A stretch of DNA of 64,000 nucleotides from Ligula intestinalis (lineage: Eukaryota > Platyhelminthes > Cestoda > Diphyllobothriidea > Diphyllobothriidae), in NCBI GenBank assembly GCA_036362985.1, contig JAYGXS010000003.1:80800403-80864402 (forward strand), written 5' to 3'. Positions 49,401-56,127 of the stretch are shown one piece after another. Position 1 is the first letter of the stretch. Each line of letters begins with the position of its first letter. The position numbers and the translations under genes are program-made. The notes below the pieces were generated by a model. That model ran no database searches and was not told the DNA's origin. It worked only from the letters and a program-made list of their open reading frames with translations.

Positions 49401-52400
49401 CAGACTCTTCCAACTATGGAATTGGTGCATTGATTTCACACGTTTTCTCCGACAACACAGAGAAGGCTATCTGTCATGCAGCAAGATCACTAACGCCTGC
49501 TGAATGCAACTATGGACAGATTGAGAAGGAAGCGCTGGCTATCATCTACGCGGTGAAGAAGTATCACAAGATGCTTTATGGGCGTCATTTAACACTTCTC
49601 ACGGACCACAAGCCTCTTCTTGCTATTTTCGGATCGAAAAAGGGCATACCTGTGTATTCGGCAAATCGCCTTCAGCGCTGGGCAACCATGCTGCTGGGTT
49701 ATGACTTCGAAATCCGCTATCAGTCTACAACAAAGATAGGTCAGGCAGACGCACTCTCGCGCTTAATCAACTCACGGACAAGAGAACCCGAGGACGCAGT
49801 CATAATGTCCGTCTCCGTTGAGTCAGAGGTTCACAGTATGTTTCTGGATTCTATTCGTGCACTCCCTGTCACGTTTGAGGAAGTCCGAAACGCAACCCAA
49901 CAGGATTCGCTGTTGAAAAAAGTCATTACGTACCATCGTACTAAGTGGCCCGTTAAAATATCTGGAGAATTACAGCAGTTCTACCAACGACGAAATTCTC
50001 TGTCAACCGTCAATGACTGCATCCTGTTCTACGAACGTGTTGTTGTTCCACACAAAATACAAGCCAAAGTCTTAAGACAGTTTCACACTGGACATCCGGG
50101 CATAAACCACATGAAGGCTCTCGCTCGCAGTTATGTGTATTGGCCTCATATGGACCAGCAATTGGAACAGCTAGCCCACTCATGCACTAAATGTGCTTTT
50201 GCATCAAAGGCGCCAACGAAGACCTTACTGAAGGCCTGGCCTGCTCCACAAGCTCCATGGTCTAGGGTCCACATTGATTATGCTGGACCGCTCCATGGCC
50301 AGAACTTCCTGATCGCTGTTGACGCATACAGCAAATTGCCGGAAGTCATCCTCATGGAACGTACGACAACCGGAGCCACAATCAACACTCTTCGACGACT
50401 GTTCAGCAGATTCGGGTGTCCCGAAACCTTGGTGAGTGATAATGGAGGACAGTTCACATCAGTCGCCTTCGCCGAATTCTGCAAACAGTCGGGCATTAAC
50501 CACGTGCGGTCACCACCATATCATCCGCAGTCCAACGGACAGGTTGAGCGGTTCGTCGACACCTTCAAGCGGGCTCTGCAGAAGTCAAAAGGGGAGGGGA
50601 CGACTGAGGAAGCTCTTCAACTGTTCCTGCAGAACTATCGAGCCACCCCAAACCCAAACTCCCCACACGGTATGTCTCCTGCAGAAGCTTTGATGCATAG
50701 AAAGCTTCGCACACCATTCGATGTAATTCGCCCGTTGTCATCTGTTAGTGTTGGTAATGAACCGGTCCAGCCGACATCAATGGAACGACAATTCAATCGA
50801 CGCCACGGGGCTAAGCAACGACTGTTCAATCCGGGTGAGATGGTGCTGGTAAAGGATTATAGGACCAACCAGGAGAAGTTGACGTTTGGATATGTTCACC
50901 GAAAATGTGGTGATGTTGTCTACGAGATTCAAGTCGGCTCAGAAATTTGGGTACGCCACGCTAATCAGATGAAACACACCGAATGTACTGACGAGACGAA
51001 TTCAAGACCAATTTTATCCCTGGAACTGCTCCTGGACACTTTCAATTTGCCTAACCCAAGGCAAGAAGCCGCAGTTACAGTGCAAAGTCAAGATCCTCAA
51101 GACCTTAGACGATCAGGCCGAAGAAGAACGCAAACGGTTCCGTTGCAGGTGAATCCGCGGCTAAAATCCTACGATTCATCTCAAACAAGGGAGATGTTGG
51201 GATTATTCCTAACAGGCAGCCCGAGTGAACTGTCGGGTCACGTCATCGGCCCCCTCCCTACAGATAAGGAACAAAGGACAAAGACCACGCAAGCCGGCGG
51301 GTAAAAGCCATGCGCGCACCCCTGCGAGGTCACCCGATGCAGCCATGGCCTACGCGCGCGTGAGATGACCAATCAAGCCCCTATGCGAATAAGGCACAAT
51401 CTGATTGGTCGCTTCTATAGATTTCATTCCATATAGTCCCCGTTAAGGGAGGCAATAAAGGACTTTCTTTCCCTTACGACCTTGTTCGTTGTTCTCTCGG
51501 CTGAACTGACACAAAGAGACTGGCGGTACTAAATAGCCTGGGAACCCATTACAACATGCTGAACGTATTTCGATTTAAACTTCGCCTAACGGAATAAAGA
51601 GGCTTCCAATTTGACTGTTAAATACGCCCTAGCATATTTTTTTCATCCTGAACACTGGCAAGTTTCCATCGTTTCCTAAACCACATCACCATTTGCCGCG
51701 AAACTTCCGGTCATTATTGCTCGAAAAAAGGCGAACCCAGACGCAATGACATGGTCGCAGAGCGTCTCCCTGGCATTTAGCTATTTGGCGTCGGTGAATT
51801 TGTTATGTTTATTTAGTGTTTTTCCAACCTCTTAATACCAGAGATAGGAAATTTCAAACACTTAAACTTCTTTTTCAGGAACAGAATTACTAGAAATTCG
51901 GTTTGACATATGGATTCTACCGTCACTGTATCTCCTGCTTATTCGCTTGCTTGAAGACGTAAACATGACGGTAAAGAAAACTTTTCGGACGGCACGTGCG
52001 TCAGGGGCCGTCGAATAGCAGGTGTCAGTCTTACCCGCCAAGCTCGCGCCTGATTGGCTAATTAGAGAGCCGCCGGATTATGCACGACCTTCAGGGGTCG
52101 GCAACCTGCGAGCTCCTGAGAATGCTCGGAGCACAGCCCATTGGCGCACGATTATCGGACCCTTAAACACGACGTCATGGGTTGAGGAGCCGAAGGTTGG
52201 TATACCATAATCCCTGACTACATCGCGCTTCGAAATTCGCGGTTTTACTGGTTTCGCTGGTTTGCGAATCTCTGCGAATAATTTACCTGTATATTTCTGA
52301 CACATCTTGTCTCGGTCGATTTTCCCTGTTGCTTACATCAAGATAACGCTATTGGTGGGTGGTTGTATTGTACATTAAATAAAACTCCTGAATGCTGTAC

Positions 52401-54499
52401 GATACTTATGCTTTCTCGTAATATATAGTCAGTGTGTTTACATATAAAATTTCAACTTATCTTGTCTGGCATCGAACTGAATGTAGAGAGTTTAGGTTGG
52501 GTATTTTTTTGTGGAGGTTTATAGGTTTATAAGGTCTTAAAGTATATCCAAATAATCATATAAACATGTGTGTTTTACTTCTCGGATATTCAAATAAGGA
52601 GGGATCACTGCACACACAGTGGCTGTTACTGTTAGCTTGTCCTCCACCGCTTACTAGGAAACATAAACAAACCATGTTTTGTGCCTTTGCATTGATGTTA
52701 ACGGATGACATCGCCTAAGGACTGTGTTCGCACGCCCTTGAATACGATGGTGTTCTCATGGTAACTGCTCACATTAAGACTACTGAACTCTGAAATCTTT
52801 GCTCGCGTTGAACCCTGGTGCAAAAGCTAATATTATTCTCTGGTTATTTGTTATATACACTAGAAAATAACGCAAAATCGCGGGCAAACTTGTGGCTATT
52901 GAACGAAATACTGTAAAAGAGGGAGAGAATATACTATGGGGCCAGGGGCCTTATTACTTTCTGAATTCATTTTAACTATTCGTGAATCCCAAAGTTGCCA
53001 CCAATTTGACGGAAGAAATTCGATCGGCCACGAGGCGAGCCTCCCTACGCCTGCCCGGTGAGTTAGTTTTTCCTACAAACAAGCGAACGCCTTTTGAAAC
53101 TAGCGGTTATGGTGACCGACTATGCAGTGCCATGCGAAATCCCCGCACAAGGCTCCCTCGACCATCACAGACCAATTCCTTCATACTTCCCGACCTGGAA
53201 ACGTTCAAGTTCATCCTCGTCCGGCATGACACTGTTCGCCGACCACTTCAGCCCCCTCAGGCCGGGCTTTACAAAGCTGTTTGGTGATCTGACAAGGATT
53301 TTATCATAGATCGCAACGGCAAGTCAGACCTTAAATATACTGTTATATACCGCGAACAAAAATTAATTTCTCAGGAGATTATAAAGATGAACTTTCAAAA
53401 CCGGTATATCAACCAGAAAGCAGATAGGGAAAGTTGGGGGACCCACTGATGAGCCGGACCCCTCGCAGCTGTGTCAAGAAGCGGCAGAATACCGGCAAAA
53501 CACGCGTCTGGACCTTTTAGCAAGTAAGTAGGCTGTTAGTACGGAAAATTACAACATCAATTTATACTGTTGGCTTTGACCGCTTCAAGCCAGCCTACGT
53601 TAAAGACGCGGAACCGACATCAACTTCACACGACGCCCAGCCACAGACAGTGACGTCACCAACACCAACTGGCAAAAACTTACCCACGGTTCACTGCACC
53701 AAGTCCATCCGGCATATACACAGGCCCGACAGATCTGTGGCTGGATGGATGTAACAATGTTTGGCGTCTGAGGGCAGGGAGGGGGGGGGGTCGTAGCAGC
53801 TGTTCCAATGTTTCCTTTCTCTACCTTCCCCGTCCCCCTAGGTTTCACAGGAGGATTTCTATTAAACGCTACGCGGGAAACTCTTAAACTCTTTTGACAT
53901 TTCGTTTAATTAAAGGAATTTGCACTCATTTCTTTGAAATTCTCTGGGCGCCAGCACCATCGCTATTTGTTATGGCGTGGTGGTTTTGACTGGCTAATTT
54001 CAATGTGTTTATTCGTGTGGGAACGGACTATCGATTGTTGTGACTCGTTAAGTCTAGTTTAATGCATTTCTTCCTACCTGAATCACCACGCGGCCCAAGC
54101 TTGCCGGCATGCAAATGATGACCAGGCTGCGCTCCTGTAAGCGCTCAATTTGCGCCCGTCTCTCAGCTGGCAGCTCGGCGCAGTCGGTCAATTTGGTGAG
54201 ATCCCTGCTGAATGGCAGATCGGAAAGCTGTGTTCGTAGCCTAGTGGCAGCCGAGTCCACGACGGCCTTCAACTCCCCGAAGGTCACGCTCTGTGTAGGC
54301 TCGTCCTCCGCATGCTGCGTTTGTGCTCTGATGGTCTGCTCGATGAGTGCTGTGGCATTCGCAAAGGTGGGGTCTTCCGTCTGACGCAGATACAGCAATT
54401 CATTCAGCCTTTCACCCAGCAGTGGGCCGGACTTCACCTGCAGCGGTTCCTCAATGATTCCCGTAAGGACACTCAGTCCATCGTCTGAGGAGGATGTCT
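26685..54499 (-). CDS. nrps: NRPS-like beta-alanyl-amine synthase, Ebony / schistosome NRPS type (A-PCP-GNAT-like), seven recovered exons
   Basis: The likely reaction is that the adenylation (A) domain activates an amino acid (beta-alanine in Ebony), loads it on the carrier (PCP) arm, and the C-terminal GNAT-like domain joins it to a biogenic amine. Exons on the minus strand: 54499-54078, 46518-45564, 45519-45405, 37983-37530, 36119-35844, 35545-34778, 26852-26685 (TGA). All phases agree, giving about 1051 codons. A domain: TFGEL, LFTSGSTSPTPKG, FVDAFTEVFG, NLYGSTEV, FRTGDIG, SGKIDK. PCP: VGGDSMTAMLIV. GNAT-like end: ETVNTSQFTQ, EYELVNEADF, YMIKRL. Drosophila Ebony is 879 aa; this one is longer, partly from a linker rich in Ser, Thr and Gly in exon 6. 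The start codon is missing, so a short first exon must lie upstream of 54499. Schistosome NRPS makes the pheromone beta-alanyl-tryptamine. The substrate here is inferred. Confidence 0.93.
27100..27985. other. NRPS last-intron sequence, no gene
   Basis: There is no coding similarity. Around 27270-27560, short phrases recur with change (GCTGGTAAAGCCAACGCTAGGG and similar words), which suggests decayed local repeats. Confidence 0.4.
27990..28190 (+). repeat. Repeat 'E' fragment, plus orientation
   Basis: It has an ATTCTCTGCTAGCTTTGTAC-like pyrimidine end and CACACAAAACCGGGCCTGAAG, in the order seen at 21700-21850. Confidence 0.4.
28928..29617 (+). mobile_element. TIR element carrying degenerate telomere-like repeats, copy 2 (about 690 bp)
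   Basis: The left end GCAGGAGATTCCTTGG (28928-28943) is inverted at 29595-29617. Internal order is the same as in 19459-20099: TACGGTAACC, a long A-rich part, GAGCTCGAATTGCTGTCGAC (29150), TAATATTAAGCAGAA, CCTAAC-like array (about 29330-29510), then GAGCTCGAATCGCTGTCGAC (29546). It lies in the last intron of the NRPS-like gene. Confidence 0.7.
29625..30065. repeat. SINE-like repeat 'D', inverted pair with tRNA-like head
   Basis: The plus copy runs from about 29875 to 30060. It has a tRNA-like head (GGCTCAATAGTCAGGGCGTT as A-box area, GGCTCGAAACTCGAG as B-box area) and a tail AGAAATGGCCATCCTAGTAT ending near GTCTGTCTTTGTCGG. The truncated minus copy is 29633-29700, whose start ACAAAGACAGACGG mirrors that tail. 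Related minus tails lie at 33370-33480 and 39340-39440. Confidence 0.55.
30066..30250. other. AT-rich spacer
   Basis: A very AT-rich stretch with repeated AAATTTAAT/AATAAA words. Nothing coding. Confidence 0.5.
30312..30366 (+). repeat. Left arm of a perfect 55-bp inverted repeat
   Basis: It starts TGTTGGCAAACAGCTG and ends CAGTGACATGGA. Its exact reverse complement is 31218-31272. The sequence between the arms is a truncated Penelope-like element. Confidence 0.85.
30540..31217 (-). pseudogene. Penelope-like element fragment with GIY-YIG nuclease domain
   Basis: On the minus strand, one frame reads from about 31210 to the stop at 30540: FIRLPFLGDAASELVRRRL, then CIYSFTCSCGAGYIGRTTRR (GIY-YIG domain), EHLPVWLGKG and HLIDTNHQVD. 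Penelope-like elements carry RT followed by this nuclease. The RT part is gone, so it is 5'-truncated at about 31217, exactly where the 55-bp inverted repeat begins. The end is a tail rich in Pro, Ala, Thr and Ser. Confidence 0.85.
31218..31272 (-). repeat. Right arm of the perfect 55-bp inverted repeat
   Basis: It is the reverse complement of 30312-30366 with no mismatch that I can find. It abuts the truncated 5' end of the Penelope-like fragment. Confidence 0.85.
31290..33360. other. NRPS last-intron sequence, GC-rich, no gene
   Basis: It is GC-rich, with several overlapping open frames on both strands and none with a known domain. A GACG tetranucleotide run is at about 31588-31602. A stretch near 31885-31990 (GGTGACTTGCGCGTAAATTA, then CTCCTACCCCTCAGCTTGACC) has a weaker relative at 39785-39890, so a repeat is likely. 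Confidence 0.45.
33365..33485 (-). repeat. SINE-like repeat 'D' tail, minus orientation
   Basis: It has GCCTAGAATGGCCATTTCGG followed by AGCCGTCATCAGCCAGTC, the order seen at 29650-29700 and 39375-39425. A B-box-like GCGGGTTTGAGCG lies on the minus strand at about 33465. Confidence 0.5.
34231..34285. repeat. (CA)n microsatellite
   Basis: An interrupted CACACA run in the last NRPS intron. Confidence 0.9.
34778..35545 (-). CDS. nrps: NRPS-like exon: rest of carrier domain and most of GNAT-like domain
   Basis: The acceptor TTTTTTGTAG and the donor ACACAA|GTAAGG fit. It starts AMLIVSELRRIGLPCSIMHF, finishing the carrier helix bundle. It then has ELVVRILASSFYRLEP and ends ATAKRLGYECLETVNTSQFT(Q), the alpha/beta segment of an arylalkylamine-acyltransferase-like fold. 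A linker rich in Ser, Thr and Gly (about residues 890-920 of the model) is unlike Ebony. Confidence 0.9.
35844..36119 (-). CDS. nrps: NRPS-like exon: A10 lysine motif and start of carrier domain
   Basis: The acceptor CTCTCTTGCAG and the donor ATGACG|GTATGT fit. It carries FPTKSISGKIDKVKL (catalytic lysine loop, A10) and ends DEDFAQVGGDSMT. The serine in GGDS is the expected phosphopantetheine site. The intron cuts the carrier domain two residues after that serine. Confidence 0.9.
36660..36850. other. Weak telomere-like words in an NRPS intron
   Basis: Scattered AACCCTGGCCCTAAATCTAACC-like words without array structure or TIRs. Possibly a worn remnant of the 19459/28928 element. Confidence 0.3.
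37010..37340 (+). repeat. Interspersed repeat 'E', plus orientation
   Basis: It has GGTCACGTGATTGCAAGT, then AAAGGTGCCGAAAGCTGCG, then ACTTCTGTACAGAATTAAC, in the order of 21530-21800. Confidence 0.5.
37530..37983 (-). CDS. nrps: NRPS-like exon: A-domain hinge and C-terminal subdomain
   Basis: The acceptor TTATTTTTCAG and the donor GTGCAG|GTAGGC fit. It carries FRTGDIGFVSPKNGQLYV and GRCDDTVKVNGVKCNL, the A8 region (usual form GR.D.QVKIRG.R.EL). Here the usual arginine and glutamate are replaced (VNGVKCNL). Confidence 0.88.
38108..39310 (+). pseudogene. RTE-type LINE remnant in an NRPS intron
   Basis: It reads RRILERRPRTQQIATACFVD, FKTAFDSINRQASWQ and SGVLQGCPISPILF (RT, 38135-38449), then after frame loss EVFDRWCLGRLLRGS (about 38900) and PPTDLCRLVLNPS (about 39050). 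The YADD motif is not intact. It is a dead copy, on the strand opposite to the host gene. Confidence 0.8.
39330..39445 (-). repeat. SINE-like repeat 'D' tail, minus orientation
   Basis: It has ACCGACAAAGACGAGGG, then TCATTTTTGGCTCATTGGG, then CGTCATCAGTCAGTCAT, matching 29640-29705 and 33380-33440. Confidence 0.5.
40416..40476. repeat. (CTA)n microsatellite abutting a Penelope-like fragment
   Basis: An almost uninterrupted ACT trinucleotide run. Penelope-like coding similarity begins right after it (40478). The long Ser or Thr frames here are artefacts. Confidence 0.9.
40478..41542 (+). pseudogene. Penelope-like element: end of RT, connector and GIY-YIG domain
   Basis: It starts in RT with QFLFNGQLYRQIDGVAMGSQ followed by LGPVLADIF, then YGRYVGDIFVIVKT (YVGD where YVDD is usual) and TLAFLDVLI. 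A frameshift near 40875 leads to NGYPAEFIDKYQNRR, then FLPFKGDNVSNVIKRRLR, and GIY-YIG as CVYEFTCSCGYKYIGRT. After a stop at 41347 the C-terminus continues as VVLRATTGRLQRFAETAA and ends at TAA 41540-41542. It is truncated at the microsatellite and dead. Confidence 0.85.
41543..42235. other. Penelope 3' tail and spacer
   Basis: Non-coding. About 41640-41800 resembles 55190-55390 (ATGCACCCACATC / ATTGGACAGTTTGCAG words), so a shared element 3' UTR is likely. Confidence 0.4.
42236..42995. mobile_element. Foldback element with hammerhead-like cores in both arms
   Basis: The left arm (about 42236-42360) and right arm (about 42817-42960) are inverted copies. The right arm has CTGACGA (42841-42847), a GGA/TCC stem, then GAAGCGTCAG (to 42876). 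The left arm has the same on the minus strand (42339-42304), partly decayed. A family member is at 56128-56962. The interior encodes nothing recognisable; a minus frame there ends RYNNRHAARL, similar to GYNTRQTARL at 56.3 kb. Confidence 0.6.
43061..43275. ncRNA. Near-palindromic unit with two back-to-back hammerhead-like motifs
   Basis: The arms 43061-43163 and 43171-43275 are inverted copies (roughly 80% by eye). The minus strand has CTGATGA, TGAATCCG-CGA-CGGATGTC, GAAACGTCAG (43136-43100). The plus strand has CTGATGA (43201-43207), AAATCCG-CAA-CGGATGT and GAAACGTCAG (43227-43236). Core bases CUGAUGA and GAAA are intact in both. A Penelope-derived terminal repeat is the likely source. Confidence 0.6.
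43370..43530 (-). repeat. Interspersed repeat 'E', minus orientation
   Basis: It has CTTGAAAGTGACTGGCCAGA followed by CCGGGGTAGGCAGTC, matching 9440-9490 and 22310-22345. Confidence 0.5.
43640..43890 (-). repeat. tRNA-derived SINE-like element, minus strand
   Basis: On the minus strand, a tRNA-like head has a perfect D arm (GCTC-AACGGTA-GAGC, about 43722-43708) and a weak B box. Upstream, the block TCTAGATGATTGCTTAGGAA (43841-43822) also occurs at 13329-13348. It is the same family as 13250-13570 and 61700-62045. Confidence 0.6.
43990..44340 (+). repeat. Interspersed repeat 'F'
   Basis: It has GATGAAAGCTCTCTCTTCC, then CCTCTGTGTACACAATA, then GTTTAACTCACTTAACCCCC. The first two blocks recur at 63805-63950 and the last at 62910-62935 (-). 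Confidence 0.6.
44575..45440. repeat. Diverged tandem duplication that includes the 3' part of an NRPS exon and its donor
   Basis: Unit 1 is about 44575-44985 and unit 2 about 45058-45460. Shared blocks are GCATCCCGTGAACCCATA, CAGGTTATGC, TAGTTTTCA.CATTC, GTCAGTTGCCAT, AATTCGGAAAA and CTGCTTCAGCGTAAA. Unit 2 contains the real exon end (45405, donor GTAAGT). Unit 1 keeps the same donor and about 20 nt of exon before similarity fades. Confidence 0.75.
45405..45519 (-). CDS. nrps: NRPS-like small exon (38 codons): hinge approach of the A domain
   Basis: A 44-bp intron (45563-45520) precedes it. It reads GELRVLPRGETGEVYVSGAA, the equivalent of the GE(I/L)...G motif before the A8 hinge. It ends AA|GTAAGT in phase 2, which matches the next exon start at 37983. 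A degenerate partial copy sits at about 44915-44985. Confidence 0.85.
45564..46518 (-). CDS. nrps: NRPS-like exon: A-domain core
   Basis: The acceptor CTCATTTTAG and the donor TCAG|GTAGAC fit (phase 0 in, phase 1 out). It carries LAYTPVD, the phosphate-binding loop LFTSGSTSPTPKG (one residue longer than the usual TSGST.PKG), WLFVDAFTEVFGALLAG (substrate pocket), NLYGSTEVAGD and PVGLPIQNCEVYVL. Confidence 0.92.
46970..51304 (+). CDS. Ty3/gypsy retrotransposon Gag-Pol polyprotein, intact single ORF (1444 aa)
   Basis: One uninterrupted frame encodes the retrotransposon machinery. A Gln-rich start leads to a gag-like region, zinc knuckles CGRCGDWHFRCFCPF and CQKCNKQGHKEDHCW (about residues 276-311), and protease LQLDTASDISLIS (about 370). 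RT follows with FAKLDLSDAYLQIEVD and AAYLDDIIVTG (about 600-665), then RNase H with VVAADSSNYGIGAL and LLTDHKPLL (about 805-885). Integrase has an HHCC finger (about 1040-1080) and a D,D,E core in HIDYAGPL, LVSDNGGQF and NGQVERF (about 1100-1190), then a GPY/F-like end. I chose the ATG at 46970; the frame opens slightly earlier without ATG. It lies in an NRPS intron, antisense to the gene. No 5' LTR was found, so the insertion is probably 5'-truncated. Confidence 0.95.
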   Translation: MLQAILQKQQHQQQQQEQQQQFEAAQMKMVETMMQKFSLHFPAAESSGKQSSSVDAAAASITEFHHDPDFGVTFEAWFKRWEDIFRVEFANTDDAWKVRLLLRKLGTKEHERYADIILPENPRDFTFDATVNRLSEIFNEKSSLFSIRYHCLKLIKKESDDFLTLASVVNHECERFKLREMTKDQFKCLIYVCALQSPREADIRTRLLSKIEQDPKSTLQTLTAECQRLKNLQHDSAIVEQSSSSRVYSSVHAVTHMKSMSPHKPQASTFEKPSAACGRCGDWHFRCFCPFMKHVCQKCNKQGHKEDHCWAGQHPKPRNGHWKKRGPKRPSSYSKLKCNSILATFDSEIEARRQYLTVVINGKPVRLQLDTASDISLISLRTWQMIGRPPVITSNKKARNVSGKFLQLTGELACDVSFDGTQFKGTCYLTQRPNLNLLGLDWIERLGLLALPLNSICNSVQSTWTSPAESNQLASEMTSTLQQKFASVFQDGLGCCNKMKVTLRLQPNAKPVFRPKRPVPYVALTDVDQELERLQQDGVLQPVNYSAWAAPIVAVKKATGKVRICVDFSTGLNAALDTHQYPLPVPEDLFAKLNGGTCFAKLDLSDAYLQIEVDEGSQELLTINTHRGLFRFTRLPFGVKTAPAIFQQTMDTMLTGTDGAAAYLDDIIVTGSNPDELLQRLETVLSRIQDYGFRLRLEKCNFFMPSVKYLGFIIDKGGRRPDPDNIDAINQMPPPKDLNTLRAFLGLMIHYSSFLPEMHRLRHPMNELLRKNIQWSWSRECQQAFEEVKTMLCSDLLLTHYNPNLEIVVAADSSNYGIGALISHVFSDNTEKAICHAARSLTPAECNYGQIEKEALAIIYAVKKYHKMLYGRHLTLLTDHKPLLAIFGSKKGIPVYSANRLQRWATMLLGYDFEIRYQSTTKIGQADALSRLINSRTREPEDAVIMSVSVESEVHSMFLDSIRALPVTFEEVRNATQQDSLLKKVITYHRTKWPVKISGELQQFYQRRNSLSTVNDCILFYERVVVPHKIQAKVLRQFHTGHPGINHMKALARSYVYWPHMDQQLEQLAHSCTKCAFASKAPTKTLLKAWPAPQAPWSRVHIDYAGPLHGQNFLIAVDAYSKLPEVILMERTTTGATINTLRRLFSRFGCPETLVSDNGGQFTSVAFAEFCKQSGINHVRSPPYHPQSNGQVERFVDTFKRALQKSKGEGTTEEALQLFLQNYRATPNPNSPHGMSPAEALMHRKLRTPFDVIRPLSSVSVGNEPVQPTSMERQFNRRHGAKQRLFNPGEMVLVKDYRTNQEKLTFGYVHRKCGDVVYEIQVGSEIWVRHANQMKHTECTDETNSRPILSLELLLDTFNLPNPRQEAAVTVQSQDPQDLRRSGRRRTQTVPLQVNPRLKSYDSSQTREMLGLFLTGSPSELSGHVIGPLPTDKEQRTKTTQAGG
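51195..51556 (+). mobile_element. 3' LTR of the Ty3/gypsy element
   Basis: It begins TGTTGGGATTATTCC just after a purine tract (AACAAGGGAGA, polypurine tract candidate) and ends CCCATTACAACA, so the ends TGTTG and CAACA are inverted repeats. It is 362 bp with CCAAT-type boxes, a TATAG stretch and AATAAA at 51454-51459. The polyprotein frame runs about 110 nt into it. No second copy occurs upstream of the ORF. Confidence 0.7.
51557..52960. other. NRPS intron sequence, no gene; possible solo LTR inside
   Basis: Mostly AT-rich. At 52023-52302 a 280-bp block starts TGTCAG and ends CTGACA (inverted 6-bp ends), so it might be a solo LTR. It has no flanking target duplication that I can see and no second copy in the window. 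Confidence 0.35.
52960..53360 (+). pseudogene. Ty3/gypsy pol C-terminal fragment
   Basis: It reads RASLRLPGELVFP, then FILVRHDTVRRPLQPPQAGL, a stop, and SDKDFIIDRNGKSDL. This is the region after integrase of another gypsy lineage (usual form HVFVR.D.VR.PLQPPY.GP). It is isolated and interrupted, so a dead fragment. It differs from the intact element at 46970. Confidence 0.75.
53361..54060. other. NRPS intron sequence, no gene
   Basis: No motif was recognised. A G run is at about 53781-53790. Confidence 0.4.
54078..54499 (-). CDS. nrps: NRPS-like exon 1 of those recovered: start of A domain
   Basis: It encodes LSVLTGIIEEPLQV, then LNELLYLRQTEDP, TFGELKAVVDSAATRL and SLVIICMPASLGRVVIQ, the opening of an adenylation domain. 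The donor CAG|GTAGGA is phase 0. The right border (acceptor TATTACAG at 54507-54500) is my choice. The frame stays open to a stop near 54565 but has no ATG, so the initiator is elsewhere. Confidence 0.8.
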
Positions 54500-54509
54500 C
54501 TGTAATAGA

Positions 54510-56125
54510 GCCGGAGAATTTTTCTAAAAATACGGCTGGCGATGAGACATTAACAACCCCCTATACCGCATCAATACTATGTCACCTTGTATTTGAGGAA
54601 GGATTATATGGCCGCCTAGACAGAACATGGGAATAGGAACGCTCCTCCCACTTAAACTGAGTAGCCTTGAGATATTTTACCGAAAGTGTAAATATGCTTG
54701 TGTCTTAATCGGAATATAAAACTAAATTGTTGCTTAAATCTTGACATTTTCCCTACCCAAAACATAAACCTTACAGTTACTAAGAACTACAACCCTAACT
54801 CATAAAGTAAAAATGGCTCTGATCCGAACACTAACCTTAACCCTTATCCTAACTATCCTAAACCTAATTTTCTCGAAACTTTGCCCACTGCCACATGTAT
54901 TGTGGGTGATTTATTTTCCCTGTGCAGCCGTACAAATTCGATTTCACCTAAAGTCCTCTGGTAGACTGAAATTTATTCAAAGATCGAAGTAACAGGTTGA
55001 CAGGGGTTTAATTAGATATTTAACTAATTTATTTCAACGTGCAAAGGGCAGGACATCAGTCGGTCATGCGCGAGGAAAGGGGGGTGTGAGGGGACGAAGG
55101 AGGGAATGAGGTTTCGGCCGTTTTTTGCTGTCCTGCTCATTGCACTTTTAATCACGTTTGACAGATTTTCACTGTGGCCTGAACTGGTTTACTTCGATAA
55201 TAGCCTCCTCCTTCTCCTTTCCTCTGACCATGCGCAAACACACATCCCAGACCAACAGCTCATGCTTCATTTACCTACCGGGTTTCAGTCCTCAAGGTCG
55301 ATAATTAATTGGACGGTTTATTTTGTCTCAGTAATAGGCAAAGGCTTTACGCAGTTGAGAGAGAGTTCACAAACTCCGATAAAGTAATTAAATTATGCGA
55401 ATATCGTTACATTTGCCCCTTTCCGATTAACATTTCTTAAGAGATCAAAATGCCACATTAAAGACCTCTTTTAAATAGTGTAAATGGTAAAGAGTTCTCC
55501 AAATTTTATCAACACATCTGAAGGAAAAAAACCCTGCACTTTGATATCGGATGTTGAACAGCTGTTAAGATATGTGTTGAATGTAGCTTTTGGGTATGTA
55601 GTCCGGTTGCACGGAAACCGCCTCTTTTAAAGCATGCTTGAGTTGACCGCCAGATAACACCTAACCTACAAAACGTAGTTTCCCGGATGCGACACTAATT
55701 GAGAGCATGAAAGAAGCGCGTCTGTAATCTGAGCAAGTTATTGCGACCATGTACGCGCATTTTTACGCTGAAATAGATAAGTATACTTAAAACTTTAAAA
55801 CGACGACCAATTTCTATCGATTTTCTGCGGTGAATATCAGGCCGTAATATACATTATTAAATACAATAGATTACCTAGCGCATGCAATATCTAGATAAAC
55901 GTTGAAAATGGTAGTTAGACACAAATTTAAGGTTGTTTGTTTTGTTTCTTATATTACTTTAAGGCGCACATTTCGGTATGTGAACCCCTTTGAACGAGGA
56001 CGCAGGGTCACTTGCTATAAAACATGATAGGGTCTTTGCATATGCTATTTACGTTAATAATTTCTTTAGGCAGGCTTATGTTCAAACTTTTAAAACAAAT
56101 TTTCGTCAGAATGTACTCTCCATAA
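54510..56125. other. Upstream of recovered NRPS exons; no first exon found
   Basis: The missing NRPS start should lie here or further right on the minus strand, but no convincing ATG plus donor in the needed phase stands out. Telomere-like CCTAAC words are at 54745-54870. About 55080-55400 resembles the Penelope 3' tail at 41640-41800. Confidence 0.4.
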
Positions 56126-56127
56126 AC

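Noticed and set aside
55106..55387. 93-aa frame with a hydrophobic start
   Set aside because: The region resembles the non-coding tail of the Penelope-like copy at 41.6-41.8 kb.
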